A DNA stretch of 64,000 nucleotides from Hormoscilla sp. GUM202 (GTDB lineage: Bacteria > Cyanobacteriota > Cyanobacteriia > Cyanobacteriales > Desertifilaceae): assembly GCA_005518205.2 (NCBI GenBank), contig RFFC02000001.1:23906-87905 (forward strand), written 5' to 3'. A program made the translations under genes and the position numbers. A model generated the notes under the pieces. It ran no database searches. It was not told the origin of the DNA and saw only the letters and a program-made list of their open reading frames with translations. Positions 45,983 to 56,237 of the stretch are shown piece after piece. Each line of letters starts with the position of its first letter. Position 1 is the stretch's first letter.

Positions 45983-47479
45983 ATGCTCACGCCATTACTT
46001 CTGATTCCCCTGCTGGGCGCGATCGCGCTGGTGCTTTACCCCAAACCCCAAGCCAGTCGCGCGATCGCGACCATCTTCAGCCTAGCCAGCTTTGGATGGA
46101 CGGTCTATCTCCTCAGTCAGTTTGACCTCAGCCTGGGGGGATTCCAGTTTACTGAATTCCATACCTGGGTAGAGCCCATCGGTCTCAACTACAGCCTCGG
46201 AGTTGATGGGGTATCCCTGCCCCTGTTGGTCTTGAATAGCCTCCTGACAGTTATGGCCCTCTACACCAGTGGCGATCGCCGGGAACGATTTCGCTTCCAT
46301 AACAGCCTCATCCTGCTGATCAATGGCGGGATTGCCGGGGCCCTCATAGCTCAAAACCTGCTCCTATTCATCATTTTCTATGAGTTGGAACTGATCCCGT
46401 TCTACCTGATGATTGCCATTTGGGGCGGTGAAAAACGGGGCTATGCTTCCACAAAATTTCTGCTGTACACTGCTGTTTCTGGGTTAATGGTAATCGCGGG
46501 TTTCTTGGGCATTGCCTTCAGCGGTGAATCTCCTACCTTTGAATTCGGCGCTATCGATCTGCAAAACCTGGAACTGATTCCCCAACTGTTTTTGCTGACC
46601 GCATTACTGGTCGGTTTCGGGATTAAAACGCCCCTGGTGCCCCTGCATACCTGGATGCCGGATACCTACGTGGAAGCCTCCCCGGGAACGACAATCTTAC
46701 TCGGTGGGATTTTCGCTAAGTTGGGCACCTACGGTCTCTTACGCTTCGGGTTGCAACTCTTCCCCGTCACCTGGCAACTGGTTGCCCCAGGTTTGGCCAT
46801 TATCGGCACGGTGAGTGTCATCTACGGCGCTATGAATGCGATCGCCCAACGGGACATTAAACGGATGGTGGCCTACAGTTCCATCGGTCACATGGGCTAT
46901 ATACTCGTGGCGGCAGCGGCGGGAACGGAGTTGAGCGTGGTAGGTGCGATCGCCCAAATGATTGCTCACGGTTTAATTCTGGCCCTGCTGTTCTTCTTGG
47001 TGGGAACTGTAGAACTTACCACCGGAACCCGGGATCTAGATATTCTCAACGGGTTAATGAATCCAATTCGCGGCCTTCCCCTCACCAGTGCCTTGCTAAT
47101 TCTCGCAGGCATGGCCAGCGCGGGAATCCCCGGACTGGTTGGGTTTGCCGCAGAATTCATAGTTTTCCAAGGCAGTTTCGCCACCTTCCCCATCCCCACC
47201 CTCCTCTGTATCATCTCTTCTGGGTTAACGGCAGTGTATTTTGTTATCCTAATTAACCGTACTTGTTTCGGCAGACTGGACAATGCCCGCGCCTACTACA
47301 CCCGCGTCACCCTTAACGAACAATGGCCCGCCTTAGTGATGACTGCAATCATCCTCTTTTTAGGCGTGCAACCCAACTGGTTGCTGCGCTGGATGGAACC
47401 TACTGCTACTAGCCTCGTAGCTGAATTGCACAACCCTCACTTCGCTGTTAGCCCGCCGGGGGTTAAAACCCCCGGCTAA
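45983..47479 (+). CDS. ndhD3: NAD(P)H dehydrogenase subunit NdhD3
   Basis: 498 aa, about 14 membrane helices, second antiporter-like subunit of the CO2-uptake NDH-1MS complex. Conserved: EFHTWVEPIGLNYSLGVDG, FYELELIPFYLMIAIWGG with the helix-5 glutamate, FGIKTPLVPLHTWMPDTY, and RDIKRMVAYSSIGHMGYI. The last residues FAVSPPGVKTPG overlap a CCGGGGGTTAAAACCCCCGG repeat, so the natural C-terminus may have been slightly extended by it. Confidence 0.95.
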   Translation: MLTPLLLIPLLGAIALVLYPKPQASRAIATIFSLASFGWTVYLLSQFDLSLGGFQFTEFHTWVEPIGLNYSLGVDGVSLPLLVLNSLLTVMALYTSGDRRERFRFHNSLILLINGGIAGALIAQNLLLFIIFYELELIPFYLMIAIWGGEKRGYASTKFLLYTAVSGLMVIAGFLGIAFSGESPTFEFGAIDLQNLELIPQLFLLTALLVGFGIKTPLVPLHTWMPDTYVEASPGTTILLGGIFAKLGTYGLLRFGLQLFPVTWQLVAPGLAIIGTVSVIYGAMNAIAQRDIKRMVAYSSIGHMGYILVAAAAGTELSVVGAIAQMIAHGLILALLFFLVGTVELTTGTRDLDILNGLMNPIRGLPLTSALLILAGMASAGIPGLVGFAAEFIVFQGSFATFPIPTLLCIISSGLTAVYFVILINRTCFGRLDNARAYYTRVTLNEQWPALVMTAIILFLGVQPNWLLRWMEPTATSLVAELHNPHFAVSPPGVKTPG

Positions 47480-47592
47480 AAGCTAAAGTCGGTTAAAACC
47501 GACTAATAATATGATGCTTCAAATATTTTTGTAGCATTGTTTTGAAAAAATGCTATTAGATAATTTGATGGCCCCCTACTTCAAACTTCAAT

Positions 47593-48897
47593 ATGATGTC
47601 TGCAACTCTTGATTCGGCAACCACGCAACTCCCCCCCTCTACTCACAAATACGCCGAGGTAATCCATCGCCTGGAAGCAGGCGGCTCGATGTTACCAGAT
47701 ACGCCAGAAAACTTAATGCAAATTATCGGCATTTACAAAGCCTATGCCGTGCCCATGGATTTCTACTGGCGCGATCTGCTCTACATTGCCGAGCGGGTTT
47801 TTCTCAATCCTTTACCCTTCTTTAAATACTTTCTGCCCCAGGAGTATTTAGACCTCCCCAACCACTATGCAGGGGAGACGGCAGATTATCGCGTGTGGCA
47901 AAAAGGAAAAGCTAGCGCCCACCCGGAATTACTGGAGTTTATGGAAAAGGGAGAGTTAAAGAAAAAACTCCCTAAATTATTCCATCACCTCTGGCACGAT
48001 CGGGTTAACATGGAATTTGCCGAAGCCTGTATGCGGGCCATGCTCTGGCATCAGGGCATGGGCGGCCAATTCAACGACTACCTGGAAAGCGAAGAATACA
48101 TCGCCAACGCCGATCGGGCCATCAAAGCCTATTTCAAATTCAACCCTTTGATGCTGGGACTGTATAAACTATTCCCGGAGATGTTCTATGAAAAGGTCCG
48201 GGAACTCTCCTACTATGCCAACTTGGGGCTATTTTGGGAAGTGATGGCTCCGGTATTCTTTGAAATGAGCGATCTCTACGATGCCGGAGAATTCAAGACC
48301 GTCCCCGATGCGATGAATTTTCTGGTAAATGGAATTTTCATTGCGGCAGGACGACCTATCTATCACCATGTTTACATTCGAGGTGAATGTTACGAAATTA
48401 TCCCCAAATCTAAGGGCTTTATGTGGCTCTACGAAGCAGCATTACCCTACGTTGAAGCCGTGTTTTATCGGACTTCCCCCTTCCGGGGCACGAAATCCTA
48501 CAACGCCCAAGCAAAACAAGTTCCCGCCGAACAAAAAGATTTCCACTACGGCATTCTCTACGCCGATGTTTTCCCCGTCGGCACCGCTGGCATTCCTCCC
48601 ACACTGTTAATGCAAGATATGCTGCACTTTTTGCCCCCCTATTTAGTGGAATATTACCAACAGTATTGTCGGGGGGAAGATGATATGTTGATCCAGTTGG
48701 GCATTACCTTCCAGCGATCGATGTATAACGTGACTTCCGCCGTGCTTCAAGCATTGCGGACGGCACTGCTTTATCCCTTAGACGATCCCAACCCCGAACA
48801 TCGGCTGAAAAATCGCCAATTTTTTGAAGCCCAACTCGATCGCTTCGGGCGTCCCGAAGCGCGGCTTGGTGATATTCAAAGTCAAGAATATCGTTAA
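47593..48897 (+). CDS. cupA: CO2 hydration protein CupA (ChpY)
   Basis: 434 aa soluble subunit that gives the NDH-1MS complex its carbonic-anhydrase-like activity. Recognised by order (after ndhD3) and sequence: AVPMDFYWRDLLYIAERVFL, NPLPFFKYFLPQEYLDL, WHQGMGGQFNDYLESEEYIA and PLDDPNPEHRLKNRQFFEAQLDRFG. The two consecutive ATG codons (47593 and 47596) make the start uncertain by one residue. Induced with its operon at low CO2. Confidence 0.95.
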   Translation: MMSATLDSATTQLPPSTHKYAEVIHRLEAGGSMLPDTPENLMQIIGIYKAYAVPMDFYWRDLLYIAERVFLNPLPFFKYFLPQEYLDLPNHYAGETADYRVWQKGKASAHPELLEFMEKGELKKKLPKLFHHLWHDRVNMEFAEACMRAMLWHQGMGGQFNDYLESEEYIANADRAIKAYFKFNPLMLGLYKLFPEMFYEKVRELSYYANLGLFWEVMAPVFFEMSDLYDAGEFKTVPDAMNFLVNGIFIAAGRPIYHHVYIRGECYEIIPKSKGFMWLYEAALPYVEAVFYRTSPFRGTKSYNAQAKQVPAEQKDFHYGILYADVFPVGTAGIPPTLLMQDMLHFLPPYLVEYYQQYCRGEDDMLIQLGITFQRSMYNVTSAVLQALRTALLYPLDDPNPEHRLKNRQFFEAQLDRFGRPEARLGDIQSQEYR

Positions 48898-48995
48898 GCT
48901 GTTCCCGTTCGTAGTAAGCACGAAGCGTGCTTTCCGGGCGAGGTTCGTAGTAAGCACGAAGCGTGCTTTCCGGGCGCGAAAGCGCCTATTAATTG
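48898..48995. repeat. TTCGTAGTAAGCACGAAGCG repeat pair
   Basis: Two direct copies of GTTCGTAGTAAGCACGAAGC followed by GTGCTTTCCGGGCG, 37 bp apart, each a hairpin. Related copies at 16811, 50512 and 50560. Confidence 0.7.
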
Positions 48996-49062
48996 AGATA
49001 GAGAGAAGAAGTATTCTCTTATCATTTTCTGTGGTCAAGATAAATAAATTCAGGTGGAGGCT

Positions 49063-49464
49063 ATGCCCAATATTGTAGAAATTGCTGTCAATAATGATGG
49101 GTTTCAAACATTGGTAACGGCGGTGAAAGTGGCCGGGTTAGTGGATGCCTTACAGCAGCCAGGGCCCTTCACGGTTTTTGCCCCGAATGATGATGCCTTT
49201 GGGAAGTTATTACCCGGAACGGTGGATACATTAGTGCAGAATGTTCCCCAACTCCAGCGCATTTTAACATATCACGTTGTAGCGGGTCGTTATCCAACAG
49301 CAGAATTGCAGGATGTAGGGATGTTAACATCCCTGGAAGGTTCGCCAATTCCGATTCGGTGTGGCGAACCTTTTGAAGTGAAAAATGCCACAGTGGTGGC
49401 TGCCGATATTGAGGCGAGTAATGGCATAATTCACGTGATTGATACGGTGATTTTGATGGGCTAG
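49063..49464 (+). CDS. cupS: CupS, fasciclin-domain subunit
   Basis: 133 aa with a single fasciclin domain: [70 protein letters not shown]. CupS is the small partner of CupA in the NDH-1MS complex. I start at ATG 49063, since GTG 49054 lies within the ribosome-binding region AGGTGGAGG. Confidence 0.9.
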   Translation: MPNIVEIAVNNDGFQTLVTAVKVAGLVDALQQPGPFTVFAPNDDAFGKLLPGTVDTLVQNVPQLQRILTYHVVAGRYPTAELQDVGMLTSLEGSPIPIRCGEPFEVKNATVVAADIEASNGIIHVIDTVILMG

Positions 49465-49530
49465 AGGGTCAGGGAAACCCAACCTGTTGTTGGGTTTCGT
49501 GCCTCAACCCAACCTACAATAGGAATGAAA

Positions 49531-50505
49531 ATGTCAATATACTTTTATTGGGGAGAGGATGACTATGCCATTGAAAGAGCAGTGGCACAATTGCGCGATC
49601 GGGTAATCGACCCCAACTGGGCCAGTTTCAACTATACTACGTACTCAGAGTCAGGAGCAGATAGCGTCATCGAGGCACTCAATCAAGCCATGACCCCAGC
49701 CTTTGGAACCGGACAGCGTTTAGTATGGCTAGTAAATAGCAATCTATGTCAGCAAGCCTCCCAGTCCCTATTAGCAGAACTAGAACGCACCCTGCCAGCG
49801 ATCCCGGAAACCTCGGTGCTATTGCTAACCAGCCGCAGCAAACCGGATGGAAGACTTAAGTCTACCAAACTATTGCAAAAATATGCCCAAGTGCAGGAAT
49901 TTTCCCTCATTCCCCCTTGGAAGACAGACCTGCTAGTGCAGCGAGCCAAGAAAACTGCCCCAGAAGTAGGAGTGAAACTAACTGATGAGGCGGCTGAACT
50001 GTTAGTCTCTTCTGTCGGTAATAACACGCGGCAACTGTTTAATGAATTGGAAAAATTGCGGCTTTATGCAATTGACAGGACAGTAGATGTGGCCGATGTG
50101 GACGCTTTGGTCAGAGATAACGCTACCAATAGCTTGCAGCTGGCCAGCGCGATCGCATCTGGGGATGTGGGGTTGGCTTTAAGCTCGATCGCCAGTCTGA
50201 TCGAGCGCAACGAGCCAGCTTTGAAGATAGTAGCCACCTTAACAGGTCAGTTCCGGACCTGGTTATGGGTGAAACTGACGATCGCCGCTGGTGTGCGGGA
50301 CGATCGGGAGATAGCACGGGCCGCAGAAGTCAACAACCCCAAACGCATCTACTTCCTGCGCCAAGAAGTAGCAGGGCTGAACTTGTGGCAACTGAGACAG
50401 ACATTACCCTTGCTGCTAGAATTAGAAGTCAGCCTCAAGCAAGGAGCCGAAGAGATGTCCGCACTGAGTAACAAAATTATCGAACTCTGCCTGCTTTACC
50501 GGTAG
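49531..50505 (+). CDS. holA: DNA polymerase III subunit delta
   Basis: 324 aa clamp-loader subunit that opens the beta clamp. IYFYWGEDDYAIERAVAQL at the start (family: beta-interaction segment), RLVWLVNSNLCQQ, LLLTSRSKPDGRLKSTKLLQ, EAAELLVSSVGNNTRQLFNELEKL, then the C-terminal collar domain. AGGA at 49521-49524 supports ATG 49531 rather than 49525. Housekeeping gene of normal length. Confidence 0.95.
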   Translation: MSIYFYWGEDDYAIERAVAQLRDRVIDPNWASFNYTTYSESGADSVIEALNQAMTPAFGTGQRLVWLVNSNLCQQASQSLLAELERTLPAIPETSVLLLTSRSKPDGRLKSTKLLQKYAQVQEFSLIPPWKTDLLVQRAKKTAPEVGVKLTDEAAELLVSSVGNNTRQLFNELEKLRLYAIDRTVDVADVDALVRDNATNSLQLASAIASGDVGLALSSIASLIERNEPALKIVATLTGQFRTWLWVKLTIAAGVRDDREIARAAEVNNPKRIYFLRQEVAGLNLWQLRQTLPLLLELEVSLKQGAEEMSALSNKIIELCLLYR

Positions 50506-50610
50506 TTTGTAGTAACATGAAGCCTGTTCCCGCGCTCCGAAGCACTGAAGTGCTTACTACGAACGCCTGAAGCACTGAAGTGCTTACTACGAACCCTGGC
50601 TGATTTCGAT
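50506..50610. repeat. AAGCACTGAAGTGCTTACTA repeats
   Basis: Two direct copies of GAAGCACTGAAGTGCTTACT ending ACGAAC, 32 bp apart, each able to form a hairpin; belongs to the TTCGTAGTAAGCACT family. Confidence 0.7.
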
Positions 50611-50719
50611 CGGGGCTGGAACTTATAGTCGAAAAATAGTTCCAATAACATTGAGAGTTCTATTTTTGTTACACAAAATCATGATCGATTATCACCTTGA
50701 GAGACCCGAACCCAAGCAG

Positions 50720-51187
50720 ATGCTGTCAAAATCTTTGATTATCGGTGCTCTTTCTACTGTTGGTTGGCTTTTGGGACTGGTTCCTGCCTTGGATGTTAGC
50801 AACACCCTTGAGTTTGAGACTTCAGCTTATGCGCAAGAGTTTAATCAGGCACAGGTGAATGCTTTTGCGCGATCTATCCTGGAAATTGAGCTAGCGCGGG
50901 AAGCCACTCAGCAGCAGAACCCTGGCACTGCTCAAAATTTTGAATGCGACATAGCATCGGGCAGGGTAATAAATATCAACAGTTTTGCTAGTGAAATTCG
51001 CCAGCCAATTCAGAGTCTGTGCAATCAGTCTCAATCCATTCTACAGCAAAATAGATTATCTGCAGCTCAATTCCGGCAGATGAAAAACAGATACGATCGC
51101 AACCCCCAGCAATATCCCCAAATTACGGCAGCCTTTGGCACGCTGTGCCAGCAGAATAAATATAAAAAGCTACAAGTTTGCCGCTAG
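50720..51187 (+). CDS. DUF4168-like exported protein
   Basis: 155 aa from ATG 50720. Signal peptide (LIIGALSTVGWLLGLVPALD) ending in ETSAYAQEF, a typical cleavage site. The mature part, FNQAQVNAFARSILEIELAR and LSAAQFRQMKNRYDRNPQQY, matches the DUF4168 pattern and resembles the next gene. A more upstream ATG (50681) exists, but the signal peptide suggests the shorter form. Function unknown. Confidence 0.7.
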   Translation: MLSKSLIIGALSTVGWLLGLVPALDVSNTLEFETSAYAQEFNQAQVNAFARSILEIELAREATQQQNPGTAQNFECDIASGRVININSFASEIRQPIQSLCNQSQSILQQNRLSAAQFRQMKNRYDRNPQQYPQITAAFGTLCQQNKYKKLQVCR

Positions 51188-51259
51188 GATCTCAAAGGCA
51201 GGCTGTTGCGGAAGTCGGAATAGCTGATAAAATCGGATGGATGTAGCTTTCATAGCCCT

Positions 51260-51751
51260 ATGACCGACCAATGCGATTGTCAGACACCGCCGACTTCCAG
51301 TCCCAGGCATTGGCCTGCCTTGGGGCTAGGAATACTAGCCAGTATCGCCTCTATTGTCTCTGGATGTGCCTCCGCCCCGCCCCCCGCGACCCCTGATGTA
51401 CCGCCCCCGCCTCCGCCAGTTTTTCTCAGCGATGAGGAAGTCACAAACTATGCCAAAGCGGTGCTGGCGATCGAGCCCTTCCGACGGGCGGCCTACAATC
51501 AAATCGAGCAAAACTCCAGCAAGGTGCCGCAGATTATTTGCAACCAGCCGCAAACTATAGAAGATCTGCCCTTAGAGGTCAAAGAGGTTGCTGTCAATTA
51601 CTGCCGGAGTGCCCTTGAGATTGCCCAAAGAAATGGATTCACGGTTACCCGCTTCAATGATATCACGGCTAACTTGCCCACCGATCGGGATCTCAGACAA
51701 CTGCTGGAAGATGAATTGCTGCGCCAACAAAGAAACTCTTTCATTCAATAA
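51260..51751 (+). CDS. DUF4168-like lipoprotein, paralogue of the previous gene
   Basis: 163 aa with a lipobox at about residues 33-36 (IVSGC) and a proline-rich linker, then [40 protein letters not shown] and [20 protein letters not shown]. The tandem arrangement with the previous gene indicates a duplication with one anchored and one exported copy. The stop lies two bases before ureE. Confidence 0.75.
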   Translation: MTDQCDCQTPPTSSPRHWPALGLGILASIASIVSGCASAPPPATPDVPPPPPPVFLSDEEVTNYAKAVLAIEPFRRAAYNQIEQNSSKVPQIICNQPQTIEDLPLEVKEVAVNYCRSALEIAQRNGFTVTRFNDITANLPTDRDLRQLLEDELLRQQRNSFIQ

Positions 51752-51753
51752 GG

Positions 51754-52191
51754 ATGCTGACTCTCACTAAATGTATACCTGCCGATCCTGATGTAGCGGT
51801 CAGCTTTACTCTAGCACTCACGGCAACTGAGCGCACCCGTAGCCGTCACCGCTTGGAAACTCCTGACGATCGAGTTGTCTATCTGCGTTTACCTAGAGGT
51901 ACGGTACTGCGGGATGGGGATTTATTGCAAACGGAAACGGGCGATCGATTAGTGCGGGTAACGGCCAAACCCGAACCCGTGCTAAATGTAACTTCCCAGA
52001 GGTCATTAGATCTGCTGCGGGCAGCTTATCATCTGGGAAATCGCCATGTTCCCCTGGAAGTCACTCCCACCTATTTGCGCCTCGAATCAGATCTGGTATT
52101 GAAGACAATGCTAGCACAAATGGGTTTAGAAGTAACTGAGGCTGTTTTACCTTTTCAACCAGAAACGGGGGCTTATGGACATCACCATTAG
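51754..52191 (+). CDS. ureE: urease accessory protein UreE
   Basis: 145 aa nickel metallochaperone for urease. [55 protein letters not shown] with the conserved metal-site histidine, and a short C-terminal GYGHHH-like tail (YGHHH). Start ATG 51754 follows the preceding stop by two bases. In this genome the companion ureF and ureG lie 9 kb downstream, beyond a block of decayed genes. Confidence 0.95.
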   Translation: MLTLTKCIPADPDVAVSFTLALTATERTRSRHRLETPDDRVVYLRLPRGTVLRDGDLLQTETGDRLVRVTAKPEPVLNVTSQRSLDLLRAAYHLGNRHVPLEVTPTYLRLESDLVLKTMLAQMGLEVTEAVLPFQPETGAYGHHH

Positions 52192-52205
52192 TTTGTTGTT
52201 AGTTG

Positions 52206-52400
52206 TTAGTTGATTGCCCATTCAGTCATTCGCAATTCTCCTAATGTGTGAAAACAGTAGGTATTACGACCTTTAGCCTCGTTACCTGGCTCCCGCTTGG
52301 TAACGCTTTGATAAAGGGCTTTATCCGCAGCAGCTACTAGGTCTTTTTGGTAAGGTTGATGATTAGGAAAGATTCTAGAAATACTCATGCTCTTGGTTAC
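52206..52400 (-). pseudogene. GGDEF-domain C-terminal fragment with a palindromic insert
   Basis: Reads SISRIFPNHQPYQKDLVAAA, DKALYQS, then GRNTYCFHTL, the last part of a diguanylate cyclase domain (AAD-ALY ... GRN). Between the two the sequence VTKREPGNEAK is encoded by a hairpin CGTTACC ... GGTAACG (52280-52305), which keeps the frame. The catalytic GGDEF part is missing. Confidence 0.6.
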
Positions 52401-52424
52401 ATATTCACTCGCTGAGGATGATGC

Positions 52425-52715
52425 ATGCACGGGCGGGAGTTGCCCCAAATGCCCCCGTCCATTATACTGGGTATTCGTCCTGAACATCTCCGCCTCGCCC
52501 GCCCAGAAGACCCTCAGAAGATTGAAGGAACAGTAGATTTGGTGGAAAATTTGGGAATGCACAATCTCATCAGGCTTAGAGTTGAGGGTGCAGATGGGTT
52601 AACTCTGCGAGTATTGTTGCCTAATGATCGAGCTTGGGAAGGAGAACGACTTACCTTAGCTGTGCCGCCCGATCGGATTCATTGGTTTGATGTCCAAACT
52701 GGCGATCGCCTTTAA
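52425..52715 (+). pseudogene. ABC transporter ATPase, C-terminal TOBE domain only
   Basis: PSIILGIRPEHLRLARPEDP, KIEGTVDLVENLGMHNLIRL and LTLAVPPDRIHWFDVQTGDR are the C-terminal TOBE region of sugar-type (MalK/UgpC-like) ABC ATPases. The nucleotide-binding domain is absent. It abuts the GGDEF fragment. Confidence 0.75.
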
Positions 52716-52800
52716 TATGCAGATGCAAAATGCCGCAAGACAGTCTTATCTTTGCACGATGTGCGATTAATGTGCTCCGCGCAGTGCGATATGGAGCGCG

Positions 52801-52888
52801 CTGTGTCTCCCTGGGTAGTGCGACTACGATGTCCCCCGGGTAGTGCGGTTAGCGCTCCCGGGGGACATTGAGCTCCCAGGAGACACAG
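52801..52888. repeat. palindrome nested inside a palindrome
   Basis: Outer arms CTGTGTCTCCCTGGGTAGTG and CTCCCAGGAGACACAG enclose an inner 44-bp element (52827-52870) with arms CGATGTCCCCCGGG. Both share the core GTAGTGCG..TAGC, and the inner one splits the core of the outer one. Confidence 0.8.
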
Positions 52889-53029
52889 CAGCAGAGCACA
52901 TCGGAGCTGCCGTTGGACGAATCAGATATGAAAGCAGCTGACACCAGGAGAAGGGGCAGAATTCGCGATCGCGATTCCCATTCGCCAGTCTTCCGTGCAG
53001 AAACGGAAGGGCGATCGGAGTTCCGTTAC

Positions 53030-53107
53030 CCCGCCGGGGGTTCAAACCCCCTCGTTACCTGGCGGAGCCAGGTAACGAGGCTAAAGTCGGTTGAAAACCG
53101 ACTAAAA
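53030..53107. repeat. compound palindromic repeat
   Basis: CCGCCGGGGGTTCAAACCCC, then a hairpin CCTCGTTACCTGGC ... GCCAGGTAACGAGG (53050-53080), then TAAAGTCGGTT ... AACCGACTAA. The first and last parts occur together without the inner hairpin at 47453-47507. Confidence 0.75.
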
Positions 53108-53157
53108 ACGTTGCTAGATCTACGCCTCCCAGAGTGACGCAAGAGCGATATTTACGC

Positions 53158-54606
53158 TTAAATAATTGAGGGAGTTGTTTGATGCCAAGTAGTGGACTGC
53201 TCGTAGGCATAGGCAACTTGCAGTATAACTTCCTCCTGTAAGACATTACCGATTATTTGTAATCCAATTGGTAACCCTTTGTTATCGAAACCACAGGGGA
53301 CACTCACAGCAGGTACTCCCGCAAGATTTATTGTGATAGTCATAATATCAGCTAAATACATACTGAGGGGATCGATCGCCTTTTCTCCTACTTTGAAGGC
53401 TGTACATGGAGAAGTGGGACAAACTAAGACATCAACTTGTTCAAAAGCACGCTCAAAGTCTTGTTTTATCAAGGTTCTAACTTTTTGAGCTTTGAGATAG
53501 TATGCATCGTAGTATCCTGCTGATAAGGCATAGGTACCAAGCATGATTCTGAGTTTAACTTCAGTACCAAAGCCAGCAGAACGAGTGCGGATATACATTG
53601 ACTGTAAATCTTTGCTATCTTCTGCCCGGAAGCCGTATTTAACGCCATCATAACGAGCAAGATTAGACGAAGCTTCACTGGTTGCAATGAGATAGTAAAC
53701 GGGTATACCATAACGAAAGTGCGGACAAGAAATTTCCCGGACTTCCGCTCCTAACTCTTCAAGCTGTTGAATAGCTTGATTAATTGCTTGTTCTACGTCA
53801 GAGTCTATACCTTCGCCAAAAGACTCTTGGATTAAGCCTATAGTTTTTCCCCTTAACTCTGGAAGAAAAGACTTGGTATAGTCAGGGATATCCACTTTCA
53901 GACTTGTAGCATCCCTAGAATCATATCCAGCGATTCCCCCTAATAGAATCGCAGCATCCTCCACTGTACGAGCTATGGGACCAATTTGGTCTAAAGATGA
54001 ACCATAAGCTACCAGACCATATCGAGAAATAAGACCATAGGTAGGTTTTAATCCAACAACTCCACAAAGAGATGCTGGTTGACGAATGGAGCCTCCTGTA
54101 TCTGTACCTAAAGCAACTGTACATTCTGCTGTTGCTACTGCTGCTGCCGAACCACCAGAAGAACCACCTGCTACACGCTCTAAATCCCAGGGATTGAGGG
54201 TAACCTGATATGCTGAGTTTTCTGTGGAACTTCCCATTGCAAATTCATCACAATTAGTTTTTCCTAGTACGATCGCTCCTGCCTCTAACAGCTTTTCGCT
54301 TACTGTTGCATCATAGAGAGGTACAAAATTTTCTAGAATCCTTGAACCGCAAGTAGTTGTTATTCCCTTTGTACAGATGACATCCTTAATACCTAATGGA
54401 ATTCCTGCAAGGAGACCAATTTCCTCTCCAGAGGCTATCTTAGCATCTACCTTTTGTGCCTGTTGTAAAGCATGTTCAGCAGTCACACACAAAAAGCTAT
54501 GTAACTTCGGTTCTAACACTTGAATACGTTCCAACATAGCTTGAGTAATCTCGGTTGCCGATCGTTCTTTACGAACCAGTTGTTGGTGTATTTCTCGAAT
54601 TGACAT
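53158..54606 (-). CDS. gatA: Asp/Glu-tRNA amidotransferase subunit A
   Basis: 482 aa amidase that releases ammonia from glutamine to convert Glu-tRNA(Gln) to Gln-tRNA(Gln). The amidase signature with triad Lys74 (GIPLGIKDV), Ser149 ([10 protein letters not shown]) and Ser173 ([12 protein letters not shown]) is complete. Intact, unlike its neighbours. Its composition is more AT-rich than the genes at 40-50 kb. A broken gatC lies immediately upstream on the same strand, so functional GatC must be supplied from another locus, or this gatA is itself a second copy. Confidence 0.95.
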   Translation of the reverse strand: MSIREIHQQLVRKERSATEITQAMLERIQVLEPKLHSFLCVTAEHALQQAQKVDAKIASGEEIGLLAGIPLGIKDVICTKGITTTCGSRILENFVPLYDATVSEKLLEAGAIVLGKTNCDEFAMGSSTENSAYQVTLNPWDLERVAGGSSGGSAAAVATAECTVALGTDTGGSIRQPASLCGVVGLKPTYGLISRYGLVAYGSSLDQIGPIARTVEDAAILLGGIAGYDSRDATSLKVDIPDYTKSFLPELRGKTIGLIQESFGEGIDSDVEQAINQAIQQLEELGAEVREISCPHFRYGIPVYYLIATSEASSNLARYDGVKYGFRAEDSKDLQSMYIRTRSAGFGTEVKLRIMLGTYALSAGYYDAYYLKAQKVRTLIKQDFERAFEQVDVLVCPTSPCTAFKVGEKAIDPLSMYLADIMTITINLAGVPAVSVPCGFDNKGLPIGLQIIGNVLQEEVILQVAYAYEQSTTWHQTTPSII

Positions 54607-54629
54607 AATTCAGTAATCTCTTCTTTAAC

Positions 54630-54836
54630 TTAGATAGACAAATCATCAATTTGAATCATATTACTACTATCATCGGGATTTTTTGTAGGTAAAACGTTGT
54701 TTGTATCTACTTCATTTATCTTGTCTAACCAATTAAAAATCTTACTCAATTGTATAGAATAATTTTACTCTTCCTCTGCTGTTAACTCTAGATGAGTGTA
54801 GCTGGAAATTTTACGAACTTTATCACGATCAATCAT
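54630..54836 (-). pseudogene. gatC: GatC, interrupted by an in-frame stop
   Basis: ATG 54836: MIDRDKVRKISSYTHLELTA, EEE, then TAA (54765-54767), and in the same frame NYSIQLSKIFNWLDKINEVD, TNNVLPTKNP. This is the GatC pattern with one nonsense codon; the C-terminus is also short, ending at 54630. GatC normally is about 95 aa. Confidence 0.8.
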
Positions 54837-54906
54837 AGATAGCTAGTGATTATTTGCTAATAAGGTAAAGTAAGGTGTACCTCACAACTGAGAGAAATGC
54901 GATAGT

Positions 54907-56017
54907 TCACCGTATTTGCTTTTGATTGACTGATTCAGCCAATGAAAATGCTTTTTCAATATCGCTTATCAAGTCATCTACATCTTCTAAGCCAAAAGAC
55001 AATCGGATTACAAACTCATCAAGTCCAATACTTCTTTTTTCATCTTCACTCATAGATAAATGACTACCAGTCCACGGATTAGCTACAGCAGATGTCACAG
55101 AAGCCATAGAAGTACCTTCATCAAACAATTCAAGGTTACTCATAAAAGTCTTGACTGTCTCAAAAGATGTGGCTTTTAAGTGAAAGAAGATTAAACCACC
55201 ATAATTAGTTAATTGTTTACCATCAATGTCAGGAAAAAATACTCGATCAACTAAAATATTTTGCCTTAAATGTTCAGCAATAATAGCAGTAGATTTAACT
55301 TGTCTTTCTAAGCGAACACTTAATGTTTGTAAACTTCTGCGTAATAACCAAGCGGAAAAAGGATCTGGTAAACATCCGTTATAGAAGCGGTAAGCAGCAA
55401 TCTTTTCACCAATTCCTGTATTATTGGTAATTGCTATGCCTGATATAATATCACTATGTCCTCCATTAAATTTTGAATTGCTATGTAATGAAATATCAGC
55501 CCCAAATTTTAAAGGTTTTTGGAATAATGAAGTTGCCCATGTGTTATCAACCACAACTAAAGATTTAGGAAATTTCTTGAATGTTGATAGTTTTAACAAA
55601 AGGATTAGTTGGTGTTTCAAAAAAGACCATATCTGGACCAGTATCTAGTTTAGATAAACCATCGGGCATTAATAGATCTACAAATTCAAGAGAAATATTA
55701 AATTGTTCACAAAAATCATTGAAAAACCGATAAGAACAACCATATATTAGTTTATTGACTAATAGGCGGTTACCCGGAGAAAGTAAATGCAAAGTAGCAG
55801 AAATAGCAGTCATACCAGAACTAAGTAGAACTGCCTTTTTCCCTTCTTCAATTTCACATAAAAGTTCTTCTACTTCTGCAAAGTTTGGGTTTGATTTCCG
55901 AGTATAAAAATAAGGATCACCACTCTTAAAAGCACTCGTCTGAAAAATTGGAGTACTAACAGGTTTTGCCTCTTGTGGGGAAATTTTATGACGTATCAGC
56001 CGTGTAATATTTTTCAT
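54907..56017 (-). pseudogene. Cys/Met metabolism PLP-dependent enzyme, frameshifted
   Basis: N-terminal frame from ATG 56017: PVSTPIFQTSAFKSG, YFYTRKSNPNFAEVEELLC, LLSSGMTAISATLHLL, FFETPTNPFVKTINI. After IQEI the frame is lost (near 55590) and resumes in another frame: KFPKSLVVVDNTWATSLFQK, SLHSNSKFNGGHSD with the PLP lysine, SLQTLSVRLERQVKST. Intact relatives are about 380 aa: cystathionine gamma-synthase, methionine gamma-lyase or similar. A short deletion explains the break. Confidence 0.85.
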
Positions 56018-56237
56018 TATTTTATCAGTTTAGTTACATATTGCTCTGTAAAGCTTACAGTCAAATTTTTCTACAAATAATTCTGCACACCTACTTACCG
56101 GCACTGGTTCAGTCTAATTAAAAGGAGCGCTTGAAACCCTCACCCAGTAAGGGATATAGCTATTTTCTGGGTCAAGGCCCGAAACAACTACTCTGTAAGA
56201 GTTTCAGCAGTTTGATCAATCAAACTGAACCAGTCCC

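Noticed and set aside
53030..53060. tRNA-like T-arm (GGTTCAAACCCCC)
   Set aside because: It belongs to a hairpin repeat; no acceptor stem or anticodon arm can be formed around it.
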